49,818 nt of DNA from Pseudoxanthomonas sp. Root630 (GTDB lineage: Bacteria; Pseudomonadota; Gammaproteobacteria; Xanthomonadales; Xanthomonadaceae): contig NZ_LMGY01000021.1 in the NCBI RefSeq assembly GCF_001427585.1, positions 127,019 to 176,836 of the forward strand. The letters run 5' to 3'. The notes under the pieces were generated by a model. That model ran no database searches and was not told the DNA's origin. It saw only the letters and a list, made by a program, of their open reading frames with translations. Below are positions 26,408-36,058 of this stretch, in pieces; within the stretch, counting starts at the first letter, position 1; the number at the start of each line of letters is the position of its first letter. Both the position numbers and the translations under genes were made by a program.

Positions 26408-27697
26408 TCAGGGCTTCACCACCCGGAACGGCAGGTTGGCGTAGGCCGCATGTCCCTGGCCGTCCAGCACCTCGACGAACAAACGATATGCGCCCGGCGC
26501 CTTGGGTGCGTCGAAGCGCAGCCCGCCGTTGCCGTCTTCGTGCAGGGCGATCTTCACCGCAGGCGGCACGTCTTCGCGGTCGCCGCCGATGCTGGTGGCC
26601 GTGCTTTCGTGCAGCACCGTCCAGCGGTACTGCAAGGCATCGCCGTCCGCGTCCTGCGCCTCGATCTTCGCGGCGTAGGGCTTGCCTGCCTGCAGCGTGA
26701 CGCTGTCCGTCGCCACCCGACCATCCAGTCGCAGCGTCGTCGTCGAGGGCGCGCGGTTGGCCGGCCACGCACCGGTCCACACGTACTGCATCGCGTCCAC
26801 CGCCGGCGTGCTCTCGCCACCGGGCAGGAACAGGCCGTACCACGTGGGCGTGCGCTCCTGCTTGTTTCCCCACAGGAACACGTACGAACCCAGCCCCTGC
26901 GTGGTGTCCGCGTCGATCACCCGCTCGTAGCGCTGCTGCAGCAACTGCGCCTTGCGCGTGGCGTCGTCCTCGACCGGGGCTTTCCACGACGTCAGCGGGC
27001 TTTCCCAATGACCGGTGGGACCCCATTCGGTGACCACGTAAGGCCCCGTCCAGCCACTGGTCCTGAGCTTGTCCGGCAATGCGCCGATGTCGCCATAGAG
27101 CTGGATGCCGATCAGGTCCAGCGATGGCGCACGTGCCTTCAGCAGATCGATGAGCGGCCTGTCGAACCCGGCCAGTGTCGTCATCACCGGATGGTTCGGG
27201 TCTTCGCGATGGATCATGTCGGTGATCGCGCCCACCGCATTCCACACCTTCGGATTGCGGTAGTGCAGGTTCAGCTCGTTGCCGACCACCCACATCAGCA
27301 CCGCGGGATGATCCTTGTACAGGTTCACCTCCTCGCGGATGCGCGCGAGCTGCGAGGCCACTGCGGCGCCATCGTCGTAATCGAAGCCGTGCCGCTCGTT
27401 GCCGACCGAGATGCCCATCGCGATCTTCAACCCGTTGCGCTGCGCCAGGTCCAGCATCGCCCGCACCTCGGCCACATCGGTGCCGGTGTCCCAGGTACGG
27501 AAGGAATTGCCACCGCGTGCGGCCAGCGCCTCCGGCCCCGCGCCGGCCATGCCCGCGCCCTTGATGCGGAAGGGTTGCCCATCGACCCGCAGCACATAGC
27601 GGCCGTCCTCGTGGGTGATCCGTACCTGCGATGGCGCCGCCACCGCCCCTGGCGACAGGCCCAGGACCATCAGTACCACCAGGATTCGCTGCAGCAT
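26408..27697 (-). CDS. Secreted GH2-type TIM-barrel glycoside hydrolase
   Basis: A 429-residue protein with a signal peptide ending AVAA. Residues 25-310 form a glycosidase TIM barrel of the GH2 type: the acid/base Glu is in WVVGNELN and the nucleophile Glu in VVTEWGP. A C-terminal immunoglobulin-like beta-sandwich (about 315-429) with DADGDALQYRWTVL follows and probably binds carbohydrate or the cell surface. It lacks the N-terminal sugar-binding and Ig domains of classical LacZ/GUS enzymes, so the substrate may be a cell-wall or capsular polysaccharide. Close relatives are annotated GH2 TIM-barrel domain protein. Confidence 0.85.
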   Translation of the reverse strand: MLQRILVVLMVLGLSPGAVAAPSQVRITHEDGRYVLRVDGQPFRIKGAGMAGAGPEALAARGGNSFRTWDTGTDVAEVRAMLDLAQRNGLKIAMGISVGNERHGFDYDDGAAVASQLARIREEVNLYKDHPAVLMWVVGNELNLHYRNPKVWNAVGAITDMIHREDPNHPVMTTLAGFDRPLIDLLKARAPSLDLIGIQLYGDIGALPDKLRTSGWTGPYVVTEWGPTGHWESPLTSWKAPVEDDATRKAQLLQQRYERVIDADTTQGLGSYVFLWGNKQERTPTWYGLFLPGGESTPAVDAMQYVWTGAWPANRAPSTTTLRLDGRVATDSVTLQAGKPYAAKIEAQDADGDALQYRWTVLHESTATSIGGDREDVPPAVKIALHEDGNGGLRFDAPKAPGAYRLFVEVLDGQGHAAYANLPFRVVKP

Positions 27698-27783
27698 GCG
27701 GATGGGCCTCCGGCCGGATCGGGTGCGGGACCGCATCATGCCATGCGCTGCCCGCACACCCGTTGCGGCGCTAGAATGCGCGC

Positions 27784-28170
27784 ATGAACACCATCCAGAT
27801 CCCCGTCTCCATCGGCGAACTCGCCGACAAGCTGTCCATCCTCGAGATCAAGGCCGAGCGCATCGACGATGCCGGCAAGCGGGCGCATGTGCAGGTGGAA
27901 CGGGATGGCCTGCTGGCGCTGTGGGCACCGCTGGTGGCGCAGCAGACCGGACTCGTTGCGCTGATGGATGAACTGCGCGCGATCAACGAGCGCATGTGGG
28001 ACGTGCAGGACGCGTTACGCACCAAAGAAGCCGCGCAAGCCTTCGATGCCGGGTTCATCGAACTCGCGCGCTCGGTCGCCCGCCACAACGGCGACCGCAT
28101 CCAGGTGAAGAACACCATCAACCGCCTGGCCGGCTCGCGCTTCATCGAAGAGAAGCAGTACCAGGCCTGA
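27784..28170 (+). CDS. DUF6165 family protein
   Basis: This 128-residue cytoplasmic protein opens with IPVSIGELADKLSILEIKAERI, the signature of DUF6165, a helical family often found near glycosyltransferase or lipopolysaccharide genes in other bacteria. It is predicted to be all-alpha. No catalytic motif is visible and its role is unknown. It is divergent from the GH2 gene (86 bp between) and convergent with the patatin gene. Confidence 0.87.
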   Translation: MNTIQIPVSIGELADKLSILEIKAERIDDAGKRAHVQVERDGLLALWAPLVAQQTGLVALMDELRAINERMWDVQDALRTKEAAQAFDAGFIELARSVARHNGDRIQVKNTINRLAGSRFIEEKQYQA

Positions 28171-28228
28171 GGCCGGCGGTGCTGCGCCGGGGACCCGCGA
28201 CAGGCATCGCCGATCCCCCGGCGACCCG

Positions 28229-31200
28229 CTATCCGTGGCCGGGCGACGCGAGCATGAGTTGCACCTGATCGAGGAATCGGGCGATGCGCTTGTCGTGCTT
28301 CGCTGCGACGATCTCGGTGACGAAATCCAGCGCCTTTCCGCAATCTCCTGAGATGGTACGCACGGACCACGTTGCGCCGGGCTCGGACAGCACGAGTCTC
28401 TTCACTGTCGCGAATCCCAATCCCATGCGCCGGAGGTGATCCTGTATGCGCAAGACATTGATCTCGAACTCGCCCTCCTTCGCTCCCTGGCCCCGGGTGA
28501 TCAGGACGATGCCCACTGGCAGATTCTCCACCAAACCATGTGCGCCGCCGCGTGCGAGGAATTCGGACGTCCTGATCCACACGACGCCGACCTTGTACTC
28601 GATCGCGCGATCGATGATGTCCCTCACGCCCCTTGAATGGAGCAGCTGTCCTTCGAGGAAATTGATGCGTCCGGTGTCTCGGAGGCGATCGATCATCCTC
28701 GCGAACCCTTCCCTCCACCGGGTTGCGTCACCCTCTACACGACCGGGCGTCTTATCCGGGACCATTTCGATCAGAAGATCGCGGGTGATGGGCGGAACCT
28801 CCAGGCGACGCTCGCAAAAATGGACGAAGCGCGCTCCGCGCGTCTGCAGCGTGAGCGCCCACGTCAACCGGAACATGGGAACCCATGACCAATGCTGGAA
28901 GAGATTCATCCAGCCCCGGTTGTCCGGATGGTTCCAGTTCCTGTCCAGGTCGAGATCGCCATGCACGGACTCCATCAGCACGATCAGCTGCTGCATGTAA
29001 TAGAAGCAGTCCCGGAACGTCTCCGAAGGAGGAAGCGTCATCGGCGTACCTGGCACACCCGGCGCCCGCGGAGGCGGTGCCGCGCCCCTCGTATTGAATC
29101 GATGGAGCCCAGGGTAGAGCTGTATGTCGAGTTCCTTCAACGCCAGGGACTCGCGCAGCCTCTCCAGAAGACGGACCAACGCATCTCCATGCTGGGCGCG
29201 TCTGAGCGACACCGCGTCGGAAGGCTCGTACAGGCGATACTTGATGCGTTTCAGGAACTCCTCCTTGTACCTGTAATCGGTCAGCCTCATCCTCAGCTCT
29301 TCGCGTCCGGCGCCCCCGGGGCTTTCCCCGCCACCATCGCCACCGCCGTTCCCATCGCTCCCCCCCCCACCGCCGCCGCCGTCACCCCCGTTCGGCCCGC
29401 CGTTGTCGCTACCCCCATTGTCGACCTGTCCTCTCGGAGGGTCCTGGGAGATCCGCTCAATCAGGGACAGCATGTTCTGGAAGCCCAGCTGCCTGTAGCA
29501 CTCGAACTGTATTTCGTCGAAGAACTGGTCGCTCGTCGGCTCGTGCGGAAATTTCTCGTGTATCCGCGCATAATTCCTGACATCCGCAGACTCGTCGCCC
29601 AACAGCGTCGGCTTCAGGTACAGCAGGAATCCTTCCGACCCATCGGCATACGTGACGCGCCCGAGCGCCGCACAGCGGAGCGGGTGACCGCTCTTGTCGT
29701 CGCTCTGCATCAGGCTCGTATCGATGTCGATCTCGGCGCCGAAGTCCACCCGGCACTTGTGCACCGCATTCGCCAGGTCTCCGAAGCGCCGCTCATGGTC
29801 CGCGGTCGCATCGACGGACACGATGAACCGGCATTTGCGCCGGACGAGTTCGTAGATGCCCAGGTTCTCGAAGTGGCCGCCATCGGTCACATACACGTAT
29901 TTCCCGTTCTCGTGCGTATTGCTGAGCAACTCGGAGAGCAGATTGAGGCCCGCGAAGTCGATGACGCTCTCCTTCGCATTCCGGTTGATCACCCACCAGC
30001 CCAGCCTCACGTTGAACAGCGTCAGCAGTGCGCTGACGGCGGGGGAGCTGTGGTATCCCATGTTCGAACTCAGGGCTGCGCCCGATACGGCCATCGCCGC
30101 GCCCAGCGTATGGCGCCTCGCAATGTCGGACCTGCTTACCGCGGGACTCGTCGTGACGCGATTCGGCAGGTCCACGACATCGCCGATGGGGCCTGCCTGC
30201 CCCTCGTCAGCGGACTGATGCCCGCAGAAGAGCGGCGAGAAGACGAACGAGGCTGCCTTCCGGTCTTGCCACTCCAGCCGACTGCTTCTGACGAGATTCA
30301 CCGCGCCGCAGAGCAGGGGATAGAGTGGCCGCTGCCTCTCGGATTCCGTTTCATAGTCGCGCAGCTGCCGGAGCTCGATATCGTCCCGCTCCGGATTCAA
30401 GCCGGTCTCGATGTCGCGCCTGACGTTCCTGTCGTTCCTCGCGGCCAGGTAGCAACGCACCAGGCGATTGCGATAGAACCCGTTCATGCTGAACTCGTTC
30501 TCGTCCACGAAGCGGGCCAGCACCCACCAGCCCAGAAGCGCGACCACCATCCACTCGAAACCGCGCAGGTCGATCACCCTGCCGCTTGGCAGCGCGACCA
30601 GCGCGTCGACAACCATGCCCATCACCACGACAATGCCGCCGAGGAAGACCCACAACGCGATCGCCAACAGTGCGCGCTTCAGATGCGGCCCGAGTCCCCA
30701 CGCTATTTTCGACGCCTGCTCCCAGTAGCCGGCGATCGCGCCCCCCACGCTCACGCTGCCCCAGGCCACGGCCAGCCCGCCGACGACCTCGAGGTTACTC
30801 AGGAAAGCTCGCAGAGAATGTGGCACGAAGTAAGTGATGGTCAGGGTGCCCGCGACGCCGGCGAACAGCCAGACGGCAGTCCTGCCCATCAACCTGTTCC
30901 ATCGCTCCCTCGACACGATGTCGGTTTTCCGGTCGTAGGCGAGCGCCAGATGCAGAAGGTTGATGACGAAGAAGATCACGAACAGGGCGGGCGCGCCGAA
31001 CGCGACTTTCCCGTACGGCGAAAGGTTTCCCAGTTGGCGCAGGCAGTCCGACAGGACCGGAATGTCCGTCGCGATCCGAGACAGGAAAAGCGCACCCGGC
31101 TGCACCAGGACGATGGCCCCCGCGATCGCCACGCATGCCAGGCTGCCGAACACCAGTTGACTGCCAAGCCGCCGACCAAAGCCGTCGACCCTCGTTGCTC

Positions 31201-32173
31201 CCCTGAACCACCAGATGAGCCACGTGACGAACCCGATGAGATACGCCGATGCGACAGCGACCGGCGCGAACCATTCCTTCTTCTTCAACGCCTCAATGCC
31301 CGTCATGCTGCTCAATGCCGCCATCAGCTCGAAGGCGCCGCCCGCCTGGTTGCCGACCCCATTCCCCCCGGCGACCGGCCACACCAGGCCGGCGAGCAGC
31401 ACGAAGCCGATGGACAGGCCGGCCGGCGGGACGATATCCGCACCGGCGAACGGCAATGCACCCGGCCTCTTGCCAGCGCGCGCATGCTGCTCCGCTGCCA
31501 TCCTGCGCGGTCGCGAGGCCAGTGCTATCACGATCACGATCACCGCGATCAACCACGCCGCGATGGGTGAGTACGAGACCACCTGCAGTACACGCACCAT
31601 CAAATAGGGGACGAACACCAGGAAGAACACCAGCGACAGCAGCTGGAGCTGCGTAAGCAGCATGTTCGAAAGGTAGGCGGCCACGAGCGCGATCCTGTCG
31701 CCGGAGAGCGGCCTCTTGTTCGGGCTCAGGAAGTTGCTGTACCGCCTGAGCTTGCGGACCGCCTCGCTCGTGGCGCTCGACTCCAGATGCGCGGCGCGCG
31801 TCGTCACCCCCGGCCCCGAACTTCTCTGTTCACCGAGCAGCATGCGTGCCACATCGCCGACGGGGTCCGTCTCGTTCTTTTCCTTGTCCAGGAGGGCCTG
31901 CAGGAACCCGCCGATGTAGCCGCCACCCGACACGGTCGAGCAGTAGTGGAAGGCGCCCAGCATCCCCCGTTTCGATAGCGCCTGCAGGACGCCCAGGCAG
32001 TACGTCGCGCTGCGTATCCCGCCTCCGGAGAGCGCCAATCCCCACAACGACTGCGATACACGGTCATCATGTGCGCCTTTCTTGCCCATGATGCGATTCA
32101 GCTCAAGACCCATCAGCGCATCGTGGAACTCCTGCGTAGAGGCCTTCGATTCCGACATCGTGCGCTTGGACAT
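28229..32173 (-). CDS. Giant patatin-like phospholipase with internal membrane block
   Basis: A 1314-residue protein. Residues 43-95 hold the start of a patatin domain: oxyanion GGGIRSA (50-56) and nucleophile Ser82 in TVSGGGYIGG. A block with about ten hydrophobic segments (about 165-555) interrupts it. The catalytic domain resumes at about 680, and the catalytic Asp764 is in VTDGGHFENLG. Residues 919-956 are an almost pure Gly/Asn/Asp/Ser linker, followed by an approximately 350-residue C-terminal domain without recognised family. The predicted activity is lipid acyl hydrolysis at or in the inner membrane. ATG 32173 follows GGAG at -8; ATG 32158 is a second choice. An 892-codon antisense frame opposite it is a GC artefact. 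Confidence 0.85.
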   Translation of the reverse strand: MSKRTMSESKASTQEFHDALMGLELNRIMGKKGAHDDRVSQSLWGLALSGGGIRSATYCLGVLQALSKRGMLGAFHYCSTVSGGGYIGGFLQALLDKEKNETDPVGDVARMLLGEQRSSGPGVTTRAAHLESSATSEAVRKLRRYSNFLSPNKRPLSGDRIALVAAYLSNMLLTQLQLLSLVFFLVFVPYLMVRVLQVVSYSPIAAWLIAVIVIVIALASRPRRMAAEQHARAGKRPGALPFAGADIVPPAGLSIGFVLLAGLVWPVAGGNGVGNQAGGAFELMAALSSMTGIEALKKKEWFAPVAVASAYLIGFVTWLIWWFRGATRVDGFGRRLGSQLVFGSLACVAIAGAIVLVQPGALFLSRIATDIPVLSDCLRQLGNLSPYGKVAFGAPALFVIFFVINLLHLALAYDRKTDIVSRERWNRLMGRTAVWLFAGVAGTLTITYFVPHSLRAFLSNLEVVGGLAVAWGSVSVGGAIAGYWEQASKIAWGLGPHLKRALLAIALWVFLGGIVVVMGMVVDALVALPSGRVIDLRGFEWMVVALLGWWVLARFVDENEFSMNGFYRNRLVRCYLAARNDRNVRRDIETGLNPERDDIELRQLRDYETESERQRPLYPLLCGAVNLVRSSRLEWQDRKAASFVFSPLFCGHQSADEGQAGPIGDVVDLPNRVTTSPAVSRSDIARRHTLGAAMAVSGAALSSNMGYHSSPAVSALLTLFNVRLGWWVINRNAKESVIDFAGLNLLSELLSNTHENGKYVYVTDGGHFENLGIYELVRRKCRFIVSVDATADHERRFGDLANAVHKCRVDFGAEIDIDTSLMQSDDKSGHPLRCAALGRVTYADGSEGFLLYLKPTLLGDESADVRNYARIHEKFPHEPTSDQFFDEIQFECYRQLGFQNMLSLIERISQDPPRGQVDNGGSDNGGPNGGDGGGGGGGSDGNGGGDGGGESPGGAGREELRMRLTDYRYKEEFLKRIKYRLYEPSDAVSLRRAQHGDALVRLLERLRESLALKELDIQLYPGLHRFNTRGAAPPPRAPGVPGTPMTLPPSETFRDCFYYMQQLIVLMESVHGDLDLDRNWNHPDNRGWMNLFQHWSWVPMFRLTWALTLQTRGARFVHFCERRLEVPPITRDLLIEMVPDKTPGRVEGDATRWREGFARMIDRLRDTGRINFLEGQLLHSRGVRDIIDRAIEYKVGVVWIRTSEFLARGGAHGLVENLPVGIVLITRGQGAKEGEFEINVLRIQDHLRRMGLGFATVKRLVLSEPGATWSVRTISGDCGKALDFVTEIVAAKHDKRIARFLDQVQLMLASPGHG

Positions 32174-32894
32174 GCTATCTCCGGACAAGCCTGGCATTGA
32201 GGGGTCGCCCCTCTGCCGAAGGGCGAACGTGCGAGCGACCTGCTTATGACGTCCTGCGGCGTGTTCCACCTGGCGGCATCGTTCCAATCGCCGCATGCCG
32301 AGCGGCACGACAACGCGCGTCCAGCCGCGTATCGGCCTGGAACGCGGTGCATGGGCGATGGACCGGCGATTTCCGGCACCGACGAGCGTTCGATCCTGCT
32401 GGACAGTGACGCCAACCTGGCGGATGGGAACAACAGTTCCGGCCGGACTTGTGCGCGCACGTCAGCCACTGCGAGCGCGGCATGCGCGCTCGCATCGAAA
32501 AGAGTGATCGTCCGAGCCCGTGCCGCGAAGCGTCCAATGCCCACCCCATCGTGACAGCCCCGGGTCGGATGAGCGGGCTGCCCACCGGACCATTCCTGTC
32601 CACCTCCGGGCTAACGCGCGGGTTCGATGCGCAAGGTCACCGCTCGTCGGCGCAACGAGTAAACACATGTAGTAGTAATGCCTGCGAATCGGGCACTAGA
32701 TCGACGCGACGCTGCATGTACGGCGCAGACGGATAGCGAGCGCGCATGCGCGGCCATGCGAAGCTCATCCATGCGCCGCGCAACCCGATAGCGCATCAGA
32801 AGAACCAGGCGACTCGCCACATGCCTTCACGTCAGAAGGCGTTGGGCACCCGCATCGGGCGCACCGACCGCCGAACCGACGGCTCGCATGTCCT
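32174..32894. other. Gene-poor 720-bp stretch
   Basis: No open frame here looks like a real gene: all candidates are short, arginine/alanine/proline-rich and overlap on both strands. No tRNA or repeat was recognised. The part near 32650-32680 is locally AT-richer (GAGTAAACACATGTAGTAG) and could hold the patatin gene promoter. Confidence 0.5.
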
Positions 32895-33095
32895 TCACGC
32901 CACACCGTGGCGCTCGCGGATCACGTCCAGTCGGTCGCGGTAGTACAACGCGTCGGCGGCTTTCTTCGGCGGATGATCCGCCAGCCAATCCCGCGCGTCG
33001 CGCAGGATCGCCGCCTTGTCGGCTTCGGGTGCTTCCAGCGCGGTGTCCACGCGATCCAGTTGCAGGATGACTTCTTCGCGAGTGATCTGGGACAT
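32895..33095 (-). CDS. Small hypothetical protein, 66 residues
   Basis: An acidic helical protein beginning MSQITREEVILQLDRVDTAL and ending RDRLDVIRERHGVA. The start codon follows a purine-rich GGAGCGGACC at good distance. Charge pattern and codon use look coding, and similar small unnamed proteins occur in this family of bacteria. No motif is visible. It lies between the amidohydrolase gene and the gene-poor stretch, both genes on the minus strand with 80 bp between. Confidence 0.6.
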   Translation of the reverse strand: MSQITREEVILQLDRVDTALEAPEADKAAILRDARDWLADHPPKKAADALYYRDRLDVIRERHGVA

Positions 33096-33175
33096 GGTCC
33101 GCTCCGGTTGCAGGGAGCGCCAAGCCTAGCCCGTCGGTTGTGTGCGTCGTGTCAGCGACCGATACGGGGCCTGGA

Positions 33176-34651
33176 TCAGGGCGCCGTCTGCATGGCCGCG
33201 ACGCGCGTGCGCACGTCGGTGAGCATCGCGTCGAGCGCGGCGCGGTCGTACGCTTTACCCCGCAGGATCACCGTATCGATCGCGCGCACGGCCTTGATGT
33301 CCGCCACGGGATCGGCGCGCAGCAGCACGATATCCGCGGCCTTGCCGGGCGCCAGCGTGCCGTGGGTATCGTCGTGCCCGAGGAAGCGCGCACCGTTGAT
33401 CGTGGCGGCCTGCAACGTCTGCAAGGGCGTCAGCCCGTAACGCACGAACAGGTCCAGTTCGTCGTGCAGGCCCACGCCGGGATAGTTGAAGGAGTTGAGG
33501 AAGCCCGCATCGGTGCCGGCCAGGATCCGCACGCCGGCGGACTGCAGCAAGGGCAGGATGCCCGCCTGCCGCTCGAAGCGGGCATGCCGCAGGGCGATCG
33601 CCGCAGCGTCGTCCTTGGCCGCGCGCTGCACGCGCCATGCGTAGGTCGCCTGCAGGCCTGGCCCGATGTACTGCAGGTAGTCGTCGTCGGCGTGATCGTC
33701 CTCATCCAGATACGCCACCACGCGGCTGCCGTTGAGCGTCGGCGTGACCGCCGTGCCGTTGGCGGCGAGCCGACGGTAAGCGGCCCGCGCACGGTCGGGC
33801 GTGAACGTGGCCTCCGCTCCCGCCCACACCGCGCGCGCGTCCAGCGTCCCCGCGGCAAAAGCGCGGCTGAGCGCCGCTTCGTCGGGCGCGCCCGCCTTGT
33901 AGGCGTAGGCGATATGTTCGATGGAACCGAGCCCGGCCGCGCTCGCGTCCGCTACCGACACCGCCATCGGAATGTGCGCGGAGCTGACCTGTCCACGCGC
34001 ATGCACTTTCTCCAGCGCCGACATGAACAACGACGGGCTCAGCGTGTTGTCGGTGATCTTGATGAAGTCCACCTGCCGCGCGACCAGGCTGTCCAGCGCG
34101 GCATCCAGCCCGGCTTCGTCCTCGACTTCGAGGTCGCCGGGCCAGATCGAATCCTTGCCTTCGATCTTCGGCCCCGAGGTGAAGATGCGCGGCCCCAGCT
34201 CGCGGCCGGCGGCCACCGCCTCGCGCCACGCCAGCACGCTGTCGCTCAGGTCGCCGGCGGCATCGCGTACCCCGGTGATGCCGTGCGCCACGTACAAAGG
34301 CAACAACGCGCGATTCTCTTCGATCAGCGCGGCTCCGCCACCGAAGTGCACATGCATGTCCCACAGGCCGGGAATGGCGAACAGGCCGCGGCCCTCGACC
34401 GTCTCCCGCACCTTGCCCACGCGGGCGTCGCCGGTGGCCACGATCGCGACGATGCGCCCGTCATCGACCACCAGGTCGCGATGCGGCAGTCGCTTGCCAT
34501 CGGTGACGTCGATCACGGTGACATCGCGCACGATCAGGTCGACGCTCGTATCGTTCACCTGCGCGTGGACCGTCGGCACCAGGCAAAACACGCCGAGGGC
34601 CAGGAAGGCACCGGCCCTCGCCGCCGCCCTGGCCTGCGTCATCATCGTCAT
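33176..34651 (-). CDS. Exported amidohydrolase family protein (imidazolonepropionase/prolidase-like)
   Basis: The 491-residue protein has a signal peptide ending VHA and then an amidohydrolase TIM barrel: metal-binding HVHF in LWDMHVHFGGG, a metal-ligand Lys region (DFIKITDNT), His residues in SSAHIP and GSIEHIAYAY, and the late Asp in LAGTDAGF. The C-terminus TLAPGKAADIVLLRADP is the usual composite domain ending. Members hydrolyse cyclic amides or dipeptides in the periplasm. The gene is divergent from the LysR regulator at 34773, which is therefore its likely regulator. Alternative ATG at 34645. Confidence 0.87.
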   Translation of the reverse strand: MTMMTQARAAARAGAFLALGVFCLVPTVHAQVNDTSVDLIVRDVTVIDVTDGKRLPHRDLVVDDGRIVAIVATGDARVGKVRETVEGRGLFAIPGLWDMHVHFGGGAALIEENRALLPLYVAHGITGVRDAAGDLSDSVLAWREAVAAGRELGPRIFTSGPKIEGKDSIWPGDLEVEDEAGLDAALDSLVARQVDFIKITDNTLSPSLFMSALEKVHARGQVSSAHIPMAVSVADASAAGLGSIEHIAYAYKAGAPDEAALSRAFAAGTLDARAVWAGAEATFTPDRARAAYRRLAANGTAVTPTLNGSRVVAYLDEDDHADDDYLQYIGPGLQATYAWRVQRAAKDDAAAIALRHARFERQAGILPLLQSAGVRILAGTDAGFLNSFNYPGVGLHDELDLFVRYGLTPLQTLQAATINGARFLGHDDTHGTLAPGKAADIVLLRADPVADIKAVRAIDTVILRGKAYDRAALDAMLTDVRTRVAAMQTAP

Positions 34652-34719
34652 CGCGCTCTCCCGGACATCGGCATCGTGGATTCGCCGGACGGATCCGGTC
34701 ATGCCGGCAGCCTAGCGAC

Positions 34720-34760
34720 ATCCTGGGCCATCGTAAAATTAAATACCTTCATGGCAGCCA
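34720..34760. promoter_or_regulatory. Putative divergent promoter/operator region (LysR)
   Basis: Between the amidohydrolase and LysR genes the DNA is locally AT-rich (CGTAAAATTAAATACC), unlike its GC-rich surroundings. This is where a LysR-type T-N11-A operator and the divergent promoters would be expected; I cannot define exact elements. Confidence 0.35.
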
Positions 34761-34772
34761 GTGGGATATGCG

Positions 34773-35645
34773 ATGACCATGTACGACCCGATCCTGTTGC
34801 GCTCCTTCGTCGCGGTCATCGAGCACGGCGGCTTCACGCGCGCATCGCAGGCCCTGCACCTCACGCAGTCCACGGTCAGCCAGCACCTGCGCCGGCTGGA
34901 GGAAGAGGTCGGCCATCCCCTGGTGGATCGCAGCGGCACGCGCCCCACCACCACCGATGCCGGCGAGCGCCTGTTCGGCTACGCGCGGCGACTGCTCGCG
35001 CTGGGCGCGGAGGCGCGCGCGGCGATGGACGGAACGCCAGCCCAGGAGACCGTACGCCTGGGCGTACCGGAGGATTTCGGCGGGCGCCTGCTCACGCCTG
35101 TACTCGCGGCCTTCGCACGGCAGTGGGGGAGCAGCCTGCGGCTGGAAGTCACCACCGGGCTGGGCCCGCAGTTGCTGGCAGCCTACGAACGCGGCGAGTA
35201 CGACCTCGTCCTCGCGAAGCAACGCCATGCGCGCGCCGTACAGGCTTGGCGCGAGCCGCTCGTGTGGCTGGACAGCCGCCGCCATCCCTGCCTTTCACGG
35301 CCGTCCGTGCCGGTGGCCGTGTTCCCCGAAGGCGGCCTCTACCGCGAAGAACTCTTCGGCTGGCTCGACGCACAACGACGCCGCTGGCATGTCGCCTACG
35401 TCAGCCCGCAGCTGGCCAGCCTGCAGGCCGCCGTCGCGGATGGCCTGGGACTCAGCCTGCTGCCTCGCCGCGCCACGTTGCCCGCGCACCGCATCCTCGG
35501 CGCACGCGACGGCGCACCGGCACCGCCGCACGTCTGGCTGGCGCTGCATCACCCTGCAGGCGCGTCGCCAGCGACGCTGGCATTGGCCGATCGCCTGGCA
35601 CAACGCTGTACGAAGCTCGCGCAGGCGGCATCGACGACGTCATGA
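34773..35645 (+). CDS. LysR-family transcriptional regulator
   Basis: A 290-residue regulator with the N-terminal winged HTH (about 3-60: LLRSFVAVIEHGGFTRASQALHLTQSTVSQHLRRLEEEVG over two segments) and a LysR substrate-binding domain (about 88-285, RLGVPEDFGGRLLTPVLAAF at its start). In the family, such proteins usually control the divergent neighbour in response to a small ligand, so the amidohydrolase gene is the likely target. A GTG at 34761 would add four residues; ATG 34773 is used. The C-terminus is complete. Confidence 0.92.
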   Translation: MTMYDPILLRSFVAVIEHGGFTRASQALHLTQSTVSQHLRRLEEEVGHPLVDRSGTRPTTTDAGERLFGYARRLLALGAEARAAMDGTPAQETVRLGVPEDFGGRLLTPVLAAFARQWGSSLRLEVTTGLGPQLLAAYERGEYDLVLAKQRHARAVQAWREPLVWLDSRRHPCLSRPSVPVAVFPEGGLYREELFGWLDAQRRRWHVAYVSPQLASLQAAVADGLGLSLLPRRATLPAHRILGARDGAPAPPHVWLALHHPAGASPATLALADRLAQRCTKLAQAASTTS

Positions 35646-35662
35646 GGCGGACATCGATGACG

Positions 35663-36058
35663 CTACGGCGTCCGCACACCCTCACCCGTTGACGCGACGA
35701 CGCCACTCAGCAGCTCGATGATCGTCACGGCCACCTGCTTCTTCGGCCGCGACAGGCGGCTGAGCGCCTGCAGGCCACGGCTCTCCAGCGCATCCTGGGC
35801 GAAATCCTTCAACACCACCGCCTCGTCCGAGCAATCGTGGTCCAGCCGCAATGGGCCGCGTCCGGTCGCCAGCCATTCGAAGGCGACGCCGGTTTCCACG
35901 GCGATCCGGATCAGGTGGGCCACGTTCGGCGTGGTGCCGTGCGCGCTCTCCCATTGACTGACCGCACTGCGCTTCACGTCCAGGCGCCGGGCGAGTTCGG
36001 ATTGGGTGATGCGCGCGACGGCGCGCGCGCGGCGGATCCGCAAGGGCAAGGTCACCAT
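35663..36058 (-). CDS. XRE-family helix-turn-helix regulator
   Basis: This 131-residue protein has a Cro/C1-type HTH at about 5-60 (ARITQSELARRLDVKRSAVSQWE). The C-terminal half (DEAVVLKDFAQDALESRGLQAL, then SRPKKQVAVTIIELL) has no recognised effector domain. Targets are unknown; such stand-alone XRE proteins regulate phage, toxin-antitoxin or metabolic genes. The Shine-Dalgarno GGGAGGTGA before ATG 36058 is very strong. It is convergent with the LysR gene (17 bp apart). Confidence 0.88.
   Translation of the reverse strand: MVTLPLRIRRARAVARITQSELARRLDVKRSAVSQWESAHGTTPNVAHLIRIAVETGVAFEWLATGRGPLRLDHDCSDEAVVLKDFAQDALESRGLQALSRLSRPKKQVAVTIIELLSGVVASTGEGVRTP

Noticed and set aside
28892..31570. 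Long open frame of 892 codons on the plus strand opposite the patatin gene
   Set aside because: High-GC antisense artefact; arginine/histidine/proline-rich product with no family, and the minus-strand patatin has clear catalytic motifs.
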